A stretch of 57,641 bases of DNA, taken from positions 1 through 57,641 of the forward strand of contig CANFXC010000009.1 in the NCBI GenBank assembly GCA_947450765.1, in the 5' to 3' direction. Shown piece by piece: positions 17,061 through 27,086 of the stretch (its first letter is position 1; each line of letters opens with the position of its first letter). The notes beneath the pieces were generated by a model. It had not been told where the DNA came from and did no database searches. It was given only the letters and a program-made list of their open reading frames with translations. The stretch comes from Comamonadaceae bacterium (lineage in GTDB: Bacteria; Pseudomonadota; Gammaproteobacteria; Burkholderiales; Burkholderiaceae_C). Made by a program: the position numbers and the translations under genes.

Positions 17061-17090
17061 CTGACCGCCCGCCAGCGCAAGACCTAAAAT
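17061..17090 (+). promoter_or_regulatory. Candidate sigma-70 promoter for leuS
   Basis: -35 CTGACC (17061-17066) and -10 TAAAAT (17085-17090) with an 18-base spacer, about 48 bases before the leuS start. Each hexamer departs from consensus at one or two positions. Confidence 0.4.
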
Positions 17091-17138
17091 CAGCGCTTCA
17101 TCTGCCTCATCCGCTTCCTCTGATTTACCCGGCTTCTC

Positions 17139-19850
17139 ATGCAAGACAAATACCAGCACCTCGACGTCGAGCGCAACGCTCAAGCCCAATGGACTGCCGT
17201 CGATGCCTACCGCGTCACCGAAGACACCTCCGGCAAAAAGCCCAAGGGCAAGTACTACGCCTGCTCCATGCTGCCCTACCCCAGCGGCAAGCTGCACATG
17301 GGCCACGTGCGCAACTACACCATCAACGACATGCTCACGCGCTACCTGCGCATGAAGGGCTACAACGTCCTGATGCCGATGGGCTGGGACGCCTTCGGTT
17401 TGCCAGCTGAAAACGCCGCACTGAAAAACAATGTGCCGCCCGCGCAATGGACCTACGACAACATCGCTTACATGAAGAAGCAGATGCAGGCGATGGGTCT
17501 GGCGGTTGACTGGAGCCGCGAAATCGCCACCTGTGACCCGACTTATTACAAGTGGAACCAGTGGCTGTTTTTGAAGATGCTCGACAAAGGCATCGCTTAC
17601 CGCAAGACGCAAGTCGTCAATTGGGACCCGGTCGACATGACGGTGCTGGCCAATGAGCAAGTGATCGACGGCAAGGGCTGGCGCACTGGCGCTGTGGTTG
17701 AAAAGCGCGAGATTCCGGGCTACTACCTGAAGATCACCGACTACGCGCAAGAACTGCTGGACCACGTACAGGTCGGCAACGACAAGGCCACGCTGTCGGG
17801 CTGGCCGGAGCGCGTGCGCTTGATGCAAGAGAACTGGATAGGCAAGAGCGAAGGCGTGCGTTTTGCGTTCACGCATGACATTCGTGATGCTGCTGGCGAT
17901 TTGCTGACCGACGGCAAGATGTATGTCTTCACAACGCGTCCGGACACCATCATGGGTGTGACGTTTTGCGCAGTGGCACCGGAGCATCCACTGGCCTTGC
18001 ATGCGGCGGCGGCGCAGCCGAAGCTGGCGGCGTTTTTGGAGGAATGCAAGTCAGGCGGCACGACGGAAGCTGAGCTCGCCACGCAAGAGAAAAAGGGCAT
18101 GCCGACGGGTCTTTATGTCGCCCATCCGTTGACGGGTGAGCAGGTCGAGGTGTGGGTTGGTAACTACGTACTGATGTCGTATGGCGATGGCGCGGTGATG
18201 GGTGTGCCGGCGCATGATGAACGCGACTTTGCGTTTGCCTTGAAATATTCACTGGTGATCAAGCCTGTGGTCTCATTTGCAGGGGCCTTGCGTGAGTTTG
18301 ACGCGACTGTTTGGCACGATTGGTACGCTGAAAAGGGTTCGGGAATTGCGGTTCATTCCGGCGAATTTGACGGCTTGGCTTTCAAGCTTTGTGTTGATGC
18401 TGTGGCTGCGGCGCTCGCCGCCAAAGGCCTGGGCGAAAAGAAAACCACTTGGCGTTTGCGTGACTGGGGCGTCAGCCGTCAGCGTTATTGGGGCACGCCG
18501 ATTCCAATCATTCATTGCGCTGAACATGGCGCGGTGCCGGTGCCTGAGAGAGACCTGCCGGTGATCTTGCCGCAGGACTGTGTGCCGGATGGTTCCGGCA
18601 ATCCGCTGGTGAAACACGTGGGCTTTCATGCGGGTGTGGTCTGTCCTGTGTGCGGCCAGCCGGCGCGGCGCGAGACTGACACGATGGACACGTTTGTCGA
18701 TTCCTCGTGGTATTTCATGCGCTATTGCGATCCGAAAAACGATCAACAGATGGTTGGTGCCGGCACCGACTACTGGATGCGCGACCCAACGCTGGCCACT
18801 GGCGGCAGCGGTATGGACCAATACATCGGCGGTATTGAACACGCCATCCTGCATTTGTTGTATGCGCGCTTTTGGACCAAGGTCATGCGCGACTTGGGCT
18901 TGGTCAAGATTGACGAGCCCTTCACCAAACTGCTGACGCAGGGCATGGTGCTGAACCACATTTACTCGCGCAAGTCAGACAAGGGCGGCATTGAATACTT
19001 CTGGCCGCAAGAGGTCGAAGACCTGCATGACGCCACCGGCAAAGTCATCGGCGCCAAGCTCAAAGAAGCCAAAGGCACGCTGCCCGCCGGCACGCTCATC
19101 ACCTACGAAGGCGTGGGCACCATGAGCAAGAGCAAGAACAACGGCGTCGATCCGCAAGACCTGATTGGCAAGTACGGCGCCGACACCGCGCGCCTGTACA
19201 CCATGTTCACAGCACCGCCTGAAGCCACACTGGAGTGGAACGACGCTGGCGTTGAAGGCTCTTACCGCTTCTTGCGGCGCGTCTGGAATTTCGGCGTCAA
19301 ACTCTCCGCCATGTCGGCGGATGAGGCTTCGTCGGTTGTTCAAGACAAAGACACCAAGACGCTGCGCCGCGAGGTTTTCACCGTGCTCAAGCAAGTCGAC
19401 TACGACTACCAGCGCATGCAATACAACACCGTGGTCTCGGGCGGCATGAAGATGCTGAACGCACTGGAAGACTTCAAGGGTGAGGTCAACACAGCATCTT
19501 TGGCTGCGCTGCGCGAAGGCTTCGGTATTTTGCTCCGCTGCCTCTACCCGGCCACGCCACACATTGCGCACGGTTTGTGGGCCGACCTCGGTTACGCGAA
19601 GCAACACGGCGACTTGCTCGATGCAGCCTGGCCCGAGATCGACGACAGCGCGCTGCAGCAAGACGAGATCGAGCTCATGCTGCAAGTCAACGGCAAGCTG
19701 CGCGGCTCGGTCACCGTGCCGGCGGGTGCCGACAAAGTCGCGATTGAAGCCGCCGCGCTGGCCTCAGAGGCGTTCCTGCGCGCAGCCAATGGGGCAGCCG
19801 CCAAAAAAGTCATTGTGGTGCCGGGCCGGCTCGTCAACATCGTCATCTGA
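17139..19850 (+). CDS. leuS: Leucyl-tRNA synthetase
   Basis: Charges tRNA-Leu with leucine, with editing of mischarged residues in the CP1 domain. The 903-residue class I enzyme begins [11 protein letters not shown]. It has the HIGH motif in [16 protein letters not shown], a connective editing domain with [34 protein letters not shown] and the leucine-specific insertion, the WYFMRYCDP segment, and [11 protein letters not shown] (KMSKS loop, residue 662 on). Codon choice shifts visibly: the segment from about 17810 to 18960 uses many more G- and T-ending codons than the C-rich ends. It is followed 14 bases later by lptE. Confidence 0.97.
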   Translation: MQDKYQHLDVERNAQAQWTAVDAYRVTEDTSGKKPKGKYYACSMLPYPSGKLHMGHVRNYTINDMLTRYLRMKGYNVLMPMGWDAFGLPAENAALKNNVPPAQWTYDNIAYMKKQMQAMGLAVDWSREIATCDPTYYKWNQWLFLKMLDKGIAYRKTQVVNWDPVDMTVLANEQVIDGKGWRTGAVVEKREIPGYYLKITDYAQELLDHVQVGNDKATLSGWPERVRLMQENWIGKSEGVRFAFTHDIRDAAGDLLTDGKMYVFTTRPDTIMGVTFCAVAPEHPLALHAAAAQPKLAAFLEECKSGGTTEAELATQEKKGMPTGLYVAHPLTGEQVEVWVGNYVLMSYGDGAVMGVPAHDERDFAFALKYSLVIKPVVSFAGALREFDATVWHDWYAEKGSGIAVHSGEFDGLAFKLCVDAVAAALAAKGLGEKKTTWRLRDWGVSRQRYWGTPIPIIHCAEHGAVPVPERDLPVILPQDCVPDGSGNPLVKHVGFHAGVVCPVCGQPARRETDTMDTFVDSSWYFMRYCDPKNDQQMVGAGTDYWMRDPTLATGGSGMDQYIGGIEHAILHLLYARFWTKVMRDLGLVKIDEPFTKLLTQGMVLNHIYSRKSDKGGIEYFWPQEVEDLHDATGKVIGAKLKEAKGTLPAGTLITYEGVGTMSKSKNNGVDPQDLIGKYGADTARLYTMFTAPPEATLEWNDAGVEGSYRFLRRVWNFGVKLSAMSADEASSVVQDKDTKTLRREVFTVLKQVDYDYQRMQYNTVVSGGMKMLNALEDFKGEVNTASLAALREGFGILLRCLYPATPHIAHGLWADLGYAKQHGDLLDAAWPEIDDSALQQDEIELMLQVNGKLRGSVTVPAGADKVAIEAAALASEAFLRAANGAAAKKVIVVPGRLVNIVI

Positions 19851-19864
19851 ACCATAGGATTCCC

Positions 19865-20380
19865 ATGCAACGTCGTCATTTATGGCTGGCTGCGGCAGCG
19901 GCCGGTGCCAGCACCTTGCTGGCCACAGCAGGTTGCGGCTTCAAACTGCGTGCCGCGCCCAACTTCGCGTTCAAGTCGATCTATGTCAACATGGCTGAAG
20001 GCTCCCCCCTAGGCAACCAACTCAAGCGCATATTGGCGTCCAACAACAATCTGCTGGTTGTCACCGACCCACTGCAGATGATGACGTCTGACGTTATTCT
20101 GGACCCCTTGTTTGACCAACGTCAAAAAGTCGTCACCGCAGTCAACGCCGCAGGACTGGTGCGTGAATATAAATTGCGCCTGCTTTTTTCATTCAAATTG
20201 CGCACCCCCCAAGGCAAGGAGCTCATTCCTCAGGCGGACTTGGAGCAGCAGCGCGACATCAGCTTCAACGAGTCTGCCGTGCTCGCCAAGGAAGCGGAGG
20301 AAGGTCTCCTTTATCGAGACATGCAAAGTGACATCGTCCAGCAAATCATGCGGCGCCTGGCCGCGGTGCAATCGCTGTAA
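19865..20380 (+). CDS. lptE: LPS-assembly lipoprotein LptE
   Basis: Outer-membrane lipoprotein plugging the LptD barrel for delivery of lipopolysaccharide to the cell surface. The 171-residue protein has a signal peptide MQRRHLWLAAAAAGAS with lipobox ATAGC, followed directly by the family start GFKLR. It then has FKSIYVNMAEGSPLGNQLKRIL and a C-terminal DIVQQIMRRLAAVQSL helix. The leuS-lptE-holA order is conserved across proteobacteria and supports the call. Confidence 0.93.
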   Translation: MQRRHLWLAAAAAGASTLLATAGCGFKLRAAPNFAFKSIYVNMAEGSPLGNQLKRILASNNNLLVVTDPLQMMTSDVILDPLFDQRQKVVTAVNAAGLVREYKLRLLFSFKLRTPQGKELIPQADLEQQRDISFNESAVLAKEAEEGLLYRDMQSDIVQQIMRRLAAVQSL

Positions 20381-20424
20381 GAGGCCACGGCTTCTGCCGC
20401 CTACGCACCCTATCGCCGCACCTT

Positions 20425-20430
20425 TAAAAT
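20425..20430 (+). promoter_or_regulatory. Candidate -10 box TAAAAT just before holA
   Basis: TAAAAT lies six bases before the holA ATG. If used, transcription would start at or next to the start codon, giving a leaderless or near-leaderless holA message; there is no recognisable Shine-Dalgarno sequence before this ATG. Confidence 0.3.
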
Positions 20431-20436
20431 CTCTCC

Positions 20437-21546
20437 ATGCAACTGGCCAGCGCGCAACTCTCCGAACACCTTCAGCGCGGGCTGAAAAGCCTGTACGTCC
20501 TGCACGGTGATGAGCCCTTGCTGGTGCAAGAATGCGCCGATGCGCTGCGCGCCACCGCACGCGCGCAGGGTTACACCGAACGCACGGTATTCACCGTGGC
20601 AGGCGCACACTTTGACTGGAGCGAAGTGCTCGCCAGCGGCGGCTCGCTGAGCTTGTTTGCCGACAAGCAGATCGTTGAAATCCGCATCCCCAGCGGCAAG
20701 CCCGGCAAAGAGGGTTCGGTCGCGCTGCAGCAAATAGCCGAGCGCGCGCAAGGCGACGACTCCACCTTGACGCTGGTGCTGCTGCCCAGGCTCGACAGCG
20801 CGACCGCCAAGGGCGCCTGGTTTGGTGCGCTGGAAAGTTATGGCTTCAGCATCAAGTTCGACCCGATTGACCGCCGCAACTTGCCAACTTGGATCGCTCA
20901 GAGGATGCAGCAGCACAGCTTGCAAGTCGCAGCCGGCGAAGAAGGTCAGCGCACGCTGCAGTTTTTTGCCGATCGGGTCGAAGGCAATCTATTGGCAGCC
21001 CATCAGGAAATTCAAAAACTCGCCCTGCTCTACCCGACCTTGAATCCCCGCCAACCCACCGTGCTGAGTTTTGACCAGATCGAAAACGCGGTGCTCAATG
21101 TCGCCCGTTACGACGTCTTCAAACTCTCGGAAGCCGTGCTCGCCGGCCAAGGCGTGCGCGTGGCGCGCATGCTCGACGGCCTGCAGTCCGAAGGCGAAGC
21201 CGAGGTGCTGGTGCACTGGGCGCTGGCCGAAGACATCCGCAACCTGAAGCGCGTCAAAGACGCCATGGCCGCCGGCAGGCCCATGCCCATGGCGCTGCGA
21301 GAAAACCGCGTCTGGGGCGCGAAAGAAAAACTCTTTGAACGGGTGCTGCCGCAAATAGACGACGCCGCGCTGGCCAACCTGCTGCAAGCAGCACACAAGG
21401 TAGACGGCATCGTCAAAGGCCTCAAACAACCTGATTGGCCAGCAGACGGCTGGCAAGCGCTGCATCGGCTGGCCAGCCTGCTGTGTGCGCAATGCACGGT
21501 GTCTTCCGCGCCGTCCCGGTCTGGCTCGGTGGGCGCGCGGCACTGA
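20437..21546 (+). CDS. holA: DNA polymerase III subunit delta
   Basis: Delta subunit of the clamp loader that opens the beta ring during replication. The 369-residue protein has YVLHGDEPLLVQECADALR near the start, a beta-binding region DWSEVLASGGSLSLFADKQIVEIRIP, VEGNLLAAHQEIQKLALLYP, and a C-terminal collar domain containing VLVHWALAEDIRNLKRV. Length is normal for HolA. It follows lptE by 56 bases in the conserved leuS-lptE-holA cluster; the next gene (nrdJ) is not part of that conserved order. Confidence 0.95.
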   Translation: MQLASAQLSEHLQRGLKSLYVLHGDEPLLVQECADALRATARAQGYTERTVFTVAGAHFDWSEVLASGGSLSLFADKQIVEIRIPSGKPGKEGSVALQQIAERAQGDDSTLTLVLLPRLDSATAKGAWFGALESYGFSIKFDPIDRRNLPTWIAQRMQQHSLQVAAGEEGQRTLQFFADRVEGNLLAAHQEIQKLALLYPTLNPRQPTVLSFDQIENAVLNVARYDVFKLSEAVLAGQGVRVARMLDGLQSEGEAEVLVHWALAEDIRNLKRVKDAMAAGRPMPMALRENRVWGAKEKLFERVLPQIDDAALANLLQAAHKVDGIVKGLKQPDWPADGWQALHRLASLLCAQCTVSSAPSRSGSVGARH

Positions 21547-21675
21547 CCTGCGGCTGGCCGTGCTGTTTGCCGGCACAGAAGAACGGGTCTTTGATGCACG
21601 ACAAAGTGACATTCACTTGGCATCGTTAAGCTCAATGCATGGCTTCGACCTCAATCAAACTCAGGTAATTAAAAG

Positions 21676-24087
21676 ATGGCTCCATCACGTCCGCAAGACC
21701 TCACCGCGACCCAGCCGATCAGCCTAGACGTGCTGCGCGAGAAATACCTCAAGGCTGGTGAAACCGGCGCAGAAGACGTTTACCGGCGCGTCGCACAGGC
21801 GCTGGCATCGGTCGAACCGGAAGCCCAACGCGCTCACCACGAAGCGCTGTTTTTAGCCAACCTGCATGCCGGCGCGATTGGCGCAGGCCGCATCATGAGC
21901 GCGGCCGGCACAAAAATCCAGGCGACGCTGATCAACTGCTTTGTGCAGCCAGTGGGCGACTGTATTCAAGGCATGGATGACGAGGGTTACCCCGGCATTT
22001 ACGAAGCCCTGCGCGAAGCCGCCGAAACCATGCGCCGCGGCGGTGGTGTCGGCTATGACTTTTCACGCATCCGGCCACGCGGCGCTGACGTCAAAGGCAC
22101 GGCCTCGATGGCCTCGGGTCCGTGCAGCTACATCAATGTGTTTGACCAGTCCTGCGCCACGGTAGAAAGCGCAGGCGCACGGCGCGGTGCGCAAATGGGC
22201 GTGCTGCGCATCGACCACCCGGACGTGCTCGAGTTCATCACCGCTAAGCGCACGCCCGGGCGCTGGAACAACTTCAATGTGTCGGTCGGCATGAGCGACG
22301 CCTTCATGCAAGCGCTGCTGGACGACCAGCCGTGGGAGCTGGTCCACAAAGCCGCGCCGGGCGCTGCCATCTTGGCGAACGGCGGCTTTCAGCGCCCGGA
22401 CGGGCTGTGGGTTTACCGAACCCTCGCCGCACGCGAACTCTGGGACAGCGTGATGCAGTCGGCCTACGACTTTGCCGAACCCGGCATCTTGTTTCTGGAC
22501 CACATCAACCAAGACAACAACCTGCGCTACTGCGAGTCCATCAGCGCCACCAACCCCTGCGGCGAGCAACCGCTGCCGCCTTACGGCTGTTGCGATTTGG
22601 GGCCGATCATCCTGACGCGTTTTGTGCGCCATACCTTCGGCTTTGGCGGCACAGCGGTGTTTGACTTCAAGGCTTTTGAGGCCTCTGTCGCAACCCAAGT
22701 TCGCGCGCTCGACAACGTGCTCGACCTGACTTTCTGGCCGCTGCCGCAGCAACGCGAAGAGGCCGCCGCCAAGCGCCGCATCGGCGTCGGTTTCACCGGC
22801 TTGGGCAATGCGCTGACGATGCTGTGTCTGCGCTATGACAGCGCCGAGGGTCGCGCCCAAGCAGCCCTCATCGCCGAGCACATGATGACGGCCGCCTACG
22901 CGGCGTCCATCGCGCTGGCACGCGAAAAAGGGGCCTTTCCGCGCTTTGATGCCGACGGCTACTTGGCCACTGGTACTTTTGCCAGCCGCCTGCCCAAGTC
23001 TCTGCAAGCAGACATTCGCAAGCACGGAATCCGCAACAGTCACCTGCTGTCGATCGCACCGACCGGCACCGTCAGCCTGGCCTTCGCCGACAACGCCTCG
23101 AACGGCATTGAACCGGCTTTTTCGTGGATGTACCGGCGCAAAAAACGCGAGGCTGACGGCAGCACCACCGACTACGCAGTCGAAGACCACGCCTGGCGCC
23201 TTTACCGCGAACTCGGCGGCGACGTGACAAATTTGCCTGACTACTTTGTCTCAGCGCTGGAAATGAAGGCTGCCGACCACATCGCCATGATGCAAAGCGT
23301 GCAGCCCTTCATCGACACCGCCATTTCGAAAACGGTGAACGTGCCGGCGGACTACCTTTACGCTGATTTCAAAGACCTGTACCTGCAAGCGTGGCGGGCG
23401 CAGCTCAAGGGCTTGGCGACTTACCGACCGAACAGCATTTTGGGTTCGGTGCTGGAGGTCCATGCCGCACCGGAAGTGGCCGTCCCCGTTCTGCCCGTAG
23501 CCGACCCCATGCGCAGCGTGATCGAGCGGCGGCCACCCGGCGCCTTGGCCGCTGTGGCGGAGAAAGTCGACTACTGGACGCAAGAAGGCCACAAGACGCT
23601 GTACCTGTTGGTGTCCTTCATGCCACTGGCCACCGCCGATGGCGGCCATGTCGAACGCGCGATTGAATTTTTCATGCCGGTCGGTCAAAGCGGCGAGTCA
23701 CAGCAATGGATCACGTCCAGCATGCGCCTGTTGTCATTGGCCGCGCGCGGCGGCTTTCTGGACCGCGCCCTCAGCGACATGCGCAAAGTGGCTTGGGACC
23801 GTGGCCCCGTGCGCTTGGGCACTTACCGCAAGGCTGACGGCACGCAGGTGCCGCTGTGGCACGACTCAGAAGTCGCCGCCATCGCCTACGCGGTGCAAAA
23901 CATCATCAACAGCCGGTCGACCCAGGCCGAAGTGCTCTCCGCAGCACCCGCAGATGCGGCGACCGACGCCATCTCGCCCGCCGTCATGGCCGGCCGCAAA
24001 TGCAGCGAATGTGGCGCCCATGCGGTGATTCGCAAAGACGGCTGCGAGTACTGCACGCAATGTGGCCATTTGGGAAGCTGCGGGTAA
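21676..24087 (+). CDS. nrdJ: Adenosylcobalamin-dependent (class II) ribonucleotide reductase
   Basis: Reduces ribonucleotides to deoxyribonucleotides using a radical generated from coenzyme B12, so it works with or without oxygen. The 803-residue protein shows the class II features: [17 protein letters not shown] with an N-terminal redox cysteine, [49 protein letters not shown], and [19 protein letters not shown] (finger loop, residues 293 on, Cys295). It ends in a cysteine-rich tail (Cys776, 779, 790, 793, 796, 802) like a zinc ribbon. There is no B12-riboswitch signature in the 129 bases before it. It sits between holA and proA. Confidence 0.94.
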   Translation: MAPSRPQDLTATQPISLDVLREKYLKAGETGAEDVYRRVAQALASVEPEAQRAHHEALFLANLHAGAIGAGRIMSAAGTKIQATLINCFVQPVGDCIQGMDDEGYPGIYEALREAAETMRRGGGVGYDFSRIRPRGADVKGTASMASGPCSYINVFDQSCATVESAGARRGAQMGVLRIDHPDVLEFITAKRTPGRWNNFNVSVGMSDAFMQALLDDQPWELVHKAAPGAAILANGGFQRPDGLWVYRTLAARELWDSVMQSAYDFAEPGILFLDHINQDNNLRYCESISATNPCGEQPLPPYGCCDLGPIILTRFVRHTFGFGGTAVFDFKAFEASVATQVRALDNVLDLTFWPLPQQREEAAAKRRIGVGFTGLGNALTMLCLRYDSAEGRAQAALIAEHMMTAAYAASIALAREKGAFPRFDADGYLATGTFASRLPKSLQADIRKHGIRNSHLLSIAPTGTVSLAFADNASNGIEPAFSWMYRRKKREADGSTTDYAVEDHAWRLYRELGGDVTNLPDYFVSALEMKAADHIAMMQSVQPFIDTAISKTVNVPADYLYADFKDLYLQAWRAQLKGLATYRPNSILGSVLEVHAAPEVAVPVLPVADPMRSVIERRPPGALAAVAEKVDYWTQEGHKTLYLLVSFMPLATADGGHVERAIEFFMPVGQSGESQQWITSSMRLLSLAARGGFLDRALSDMRKVAWDRGPVRLGTYRKADGTQVPLWHDSEVAAIAYAVQNIINSRSTQAEVLSAAPADAATDAISPAVMAGRKCSECGAHAVIRKDGCEYCTQCGHLGSCG

Positions 24088-24113
24088 ATGGACGCTTGCG
24101 GCAAAATACAGCC

Positions 24114-25427
24114 ATGATTTTGACCGCCACTCCTGAAGAACTGTCCCGCGACGGCGACGTCGCACGCCTGATGGACGCCCTCGGCGCCAAAGCCAAAGCC
24201 GCCTCGGCGCTGATGGCCAAAGCGCCCACCGCCCTGAAAAACCAGGCTTTGCTGACGCTGGCCGGTCTGTTGCGCGAGCAATTTTCTGCGCTGAAAACAG
24301 CCAACCAGCGCGACCTCGACCGCGCGGCCGCCGCTGGCTTGGATGGCCCGATGCTGGACCGCCTCAAGCTCAGCGCCGATGCCTTGGAAACCGTGGCGGT
24401 CGGTTGCGAACAACTCGCCGTCATGCCCGACGTGATCGGTGAGATCATCGGCATGAAGCAGCAACCCAGCGGCATCCGTGTCGGCCAGATGCGCGTGCCC
24501 ATCGGCGTCTTCGGCATGATTTACGAAAGCCGCCCGAACGTGACGATTGAAGCCGCATCACTGGCCATCAAGAGCGGCAACGCCTGCATTTTGCGCGGCG
24601 GCTCTGAAGCCATTGAGTCTAACAAAGCGCTGGCCGCGCTGGTGCGACTAGCGCTGGCGCAAGCCGGTTTGCCGGCCGAGGCCGTGCAGCTTGTGCCGAC
24701 CATCGACCGCGAAGCCGTCGGCCACCTGATCACCATGCCGCAATATGTCGACGTCATCATTCCGCGCGGCGGCAAGGGCTTGATCGAGCGCATCAGCCGT
24801 GACGCCAAAGTGCCGGTCATCAAGCATTTGGACGGCAATTGCCACGTGTATGTCGACGACTTTTGCGACATCGCCATGGCCGTCAAGATTGCCGACAACG
24901 CCAAAACACAAAAATACAGCCCTTGCAATGCCACCGAAGGCTTGTTGGTGGCGCGCGCCGTGGCGGCTGATTTTCTGCCGAAGATTGGTGCGATCTACGC
25001 GGCCAAAGCGGTTGAGATGCGCTGCGATGCCGAAGCCCTCAGCCTGCTGAGTGCAGCCTTGCCAAAGGCCAGTTTGAGGCCGGCCACTGAACAAGACTGG
25101 TACGAGGAATACCTCGCGCCGGTCATCAGCATCAAGGTGGTGGCGGACGTCGACGAGGCGATTGCCCACATCAACCGCTATTCGAGCCACCACACCGACG
25201 CCATCATCACGCGGGACCACGGTCACGCTCAGCGTTTTTTGCGCGAAGTCGATTCTGCCAGCGTCATGGTCAATGCGAGCACTCGCTTCGCGGATGGCTT
25301 TGAGTTTGGGCTGGGTGCCGAAATTGGCATCAGCACAGATAAGTTTCATGCCCGTGGGCCGGTCGGCATTGAAGGCCTGACCTCACTGAAATACGTCGTG
25401 TTGGGTGAAGGCGAAGTGCGCGGCTGA
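24114..25427 (+). CDS. proA: Gamma-glutamyl phosphate reductase
   Basis: NADPH-dependent second step of proline synthesis from glutamate. The 437-residue protein belongs to the aldehyde dehydrogenase superfamily. It has [65 protein letters not shown] with the catalytic cysteine, [15 protein letters not shown] and [19 protein letters not shown]. The ATG at 24114 matches the family; the longer open frame upstream lies over nrdJ and is a shadow. It is 26 bases after nrdJ, so the two could share a transcript. Confidence 0.96.
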   Translation: MILTATPEELSRDGDVARLMDALGAKAKAASALMAKAPTALKNQALLTLAGLLREQFSALKTANQRDLDRAAAAGLDGPMLDRLKLSADALETVAVGCEQLAVMPDVIGEIIGMKQQPSGIRVGQMRVPIGVFGMIYESRPNVTIEAASLAIKSGNACILRGGSEAIESNKALAALVRLALAQAGLPAEAVQLVPTIDREAVGHLITMPQYVDVIIPRGGKGLIERISRDAKVPVIKHLDGNCHVYVDDFCDIAMAVKIADNAKTQKYSPCNATEGLLVARAVAADFLPKIGAIYAAKAVEMRCDAEALSLLSAALPKASLRPATEQDWYEEYLAPVISIKVVADVDEAIAHINRYSSHHTDAIITRDHGHAQRFLREVDSASVMVNASTRFADGFEFGLGAEIGISTDKFHARGPVGIEGLTSLKYVVLGEGEVRG

Positions 25428-25476
25428 AGCGCCTCACGTGCTTAGCGGCACTTGCAAGCAGGACAAATGTCCTCAC

Positions 25477-25504
25477 TTAACTTGAGGTCTTGCAGACTCA
25501 TAAT
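25477..25504 (+). promoter_or_regulatory. Candidate gshA promoter in a hairpin-rich gap
   Basis: -35 TTAACT (25477-25482) and -10 CATAAT (25499-25504), 16-base spacer, about 60 bases before gshA. The same 136-base gap has a palindrome AGGACA-AA-TGTCCT (25460-25473) overlapping the upstream side of the promoter, which could act as an operator or as part of the proA terminator. Confidence 0.38.
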
Positions 25505-25563
25505 GTGCCAACGCAGACTAACCGCTGTGCACTGACAACAACAACTCACCTGAAAGTGACCGC

Positions 25564-26859
25564 ATGGTCCCGCACCTCATCACCGCCCTGAACGGCCCCA
25601 TCAACGAGTTGGAACAACGCATCCTCGACTCCACACCTGCGATTGAACGCTGGTTCCGCCTAGAGTGGATGGAACACACGCCGCCGCTTTACTCGTCTGT
25701 GGACATCCGCAATGCCGGCTTCAAGCTGGCCCCGGTAGACACCAACCTGTTCCCAGGCGGCTGGAACAACCTGACCCCCGAAATGCTGCCGCTGGCTGTG
25801 CAAGCGGCGATGGCGGCAATTGAAAAGATCTGCCCGGAAGCCAAAAACCTGCTGGTGGTGCCAGAGAACCACGCGCAGAACAGTTTTTACCTGTCCAACG
25901 TGCTGCAACTCAAGCGCATCTTTCACCAGGCCGGCCTGAACGTTCGCTTTGGCTCGCTTGACCCGGACCTCAAGGAACCGACCACCCAGGAGTTGCCGAC
26001 CGGCGAGACCATCACCATCGAGCCGCTGATCCGCACTGACAGGCGCCTCGGGCTGAAAGACTTTGACCCCTGCACCATCTTGCTGAACAACGACTTGTCG
26101 ACCGGCATTCCGGGCATGCTGGAGGACTTGAATGAGCAGTACCTGCTGCCGCCCTTGCACGCCGGCTGGTCGGTACGGCGCAAGTCGCGCCACTTCCAGG
26201 CCTACGAAGAAGTCGCCAAACGCTTCGGCAAATTGCTCGGCATGGACTCCTGGCTGATCAACCCGATGTACGCCAAGTGCGGCGAAGTCAATTTCGCAGA
26301 AGATTTGGGCATGGACTGCCTGCGCACCAACGTCGATGCTTTGCTGACCAAGATCCGGCGCAAGTACAAGGAATACGGCATCAACGAAAAGCCCTTCGTG
26401 GTGGTCAAAGCCGACAACGGCACCCACGGCATGGGCATCATGACGGTGCGCGACGTCAAAGACCTCGACGCATTGAGTAGCAAGGGCAAAACCAAGATGA
26501 GCCTGACCAAAGACGGCCAGGCGCTGACGGACGTCATCATCCAGGAAGGTGTGCTGACCAACGAACGCGTCAACGACGCCGTGGCCGAACCCGTGGTCTA
26601 CATGATGGACCGCTATGTGGTCGGCGGTTTTTACCGCGTCCATGCCGAGCGCGGCGTGGACGAAAACCTGAATGCCCCCGGTGCCAGCTTTGTACCACTG
26701 GCCTTTGCCGACAGCGGCCGCTTGCCGCAACCGGGCCAAAAGCCCGGCTCCAGCAGCCCCAACCGTTTTTACATGTACGGTGTGATCGGTCGCCTCGCCA
26801 TGCTGGCTGCCAGTTACGAGTTGGAAGCCACCGACCCCGACGCTGAGGTCTACGACTGA
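25564..26859 (+). CDS. gshA: Glutamate--cysteine ligase, Acidithiobacillus/beta-proteobacterial type
   Basis: First, ATP-dependent step of glutathione synthesis. The 431-residue protein is recognisable as the GshA family described from Thiobacillus ferrooxidans and common in Burkholderiales, unrelated in sequence to E. coli GshA. Visible features are PPLYSSVDIRNAGFKLAPVD near residue 40, VVPENHAQNSFYLSNVL, FDPCTILLNNDLSTGIPG, the ATP-grasp-like FVVVKADNGTHGMGIMTV, and VYMMDRYVVGGFYRVHAERG. The start at 25564 lies four bases after a GTGACC stretch, with only a weak ribosome binding site. The gene for the second step, gshB, lies downstream beyond two kup genes. Confidence 0.95.
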   Translation: MVPHLITALNGPINELEQRILDSTPAIERWFRLEWMEHTPPLYSSVDIRNAGFKLAPVDTNLFPGGWNNLTPEMLPLAVQAAMAAIEKICPEAKNLLVVPENHAQNSFYLSNVLQLKRIFHQAGLNVRFGSLDPDLKEPTTQELPTGETITIEPLIRTDRRLGLKDFDPCTILLNNDLSTGIPGMLEDLNEQYLLPPLHAGWSVRRKSRHFQAYEEVAKRFGKLLGMDSWLINPMYAKCGEVNFAEDLGMDCLRTNVDALLTKIRRKYKEYGINEKPFVVVKADNGTHGMGIMTVRDVKDLDALSSKGKTKMSLTKDGQALTDVIIQEGVLTNERVNDAVAEPVVYMMDRYVVGGFYRVHAERGVDENLNAPGASFVPLAFADSGRLPQPGQKPGSSSPNRFYMYGVIGRLAMLAASYELEATDPDAEVYD

Positions 26860-26872
26860 TTCTCGAATGAGG

Positions 26873-26908
26873 CTGAGCTTGACAGCGATTCGCTTGCTCC
26901 AAGCTCAG
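26873..26908 (+). repeat. Inverted repeat after gshA
   Basis: Perfect 9-bp arms CTGAGCTTG (26873-26881) and CAAGCTCAG (26900-26908) enclose an 18-base loop that contains AGCG-ATT-CGCT. Position 14 bases after the gshA stop suggests a transcript end or processing site, but no T run follows, so it is not a textbook terminator. Confidence 0.4.
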
Positions 26909-27001
26909 TCCACCGCCAAGAGACAGTTGTTGCACTGCAACAAAACCCGAGAATTTAAGCCCGCTGCGGTTTCCCCTCACTGACGTCCGCCCAGCTTGAG
27001 A

Positions 27002-27017
27002 GCAAGATAGCGCTCCC
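27002..27017 (+). repeat. Conserved block upstream of kup copy 1
   Basis: GCAAGATAGCGCTCCC, 70 bases before the GTG start. It matches GCAAAATAGCGCTCCC at 29048-29063 before the second kup at 15 of 16 positions, with almost the same spacing. Weaker similarity continues about 20 bases further (GCATGGCTGGCGCCG versus GCATGACCAGCGCCC). Either a retained part of the duplication unit or a shared control site. Confidence 0.55.
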
Positions 27018-27086
27018 ATCAGCAACCATTCCCTGAGCATGGCTGGCGCCGCACATCGGCTCTGCCTTAGTTGAGGGGAATTCTTT

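Noticed and set aside
16503-18002. 499-codon open frame on the minus strand
   Set aside because: It lies across exbD and leuS, both unmistakable on the plus strand; its translation is His/Arg/Val-rich shadow sequence.
21547-21675. Cobalamin riboswitch before the B12-dependent reductase
   Set aside because: Looked for the B12-box pattern in the 129-base gap and did not see it; the gap is also short for this riboswitch class.
22063-23190. 375-codon open frame on the minus strand
   Set aside because: Fully antisense to the ribonucleotide reductase gene; no family features.
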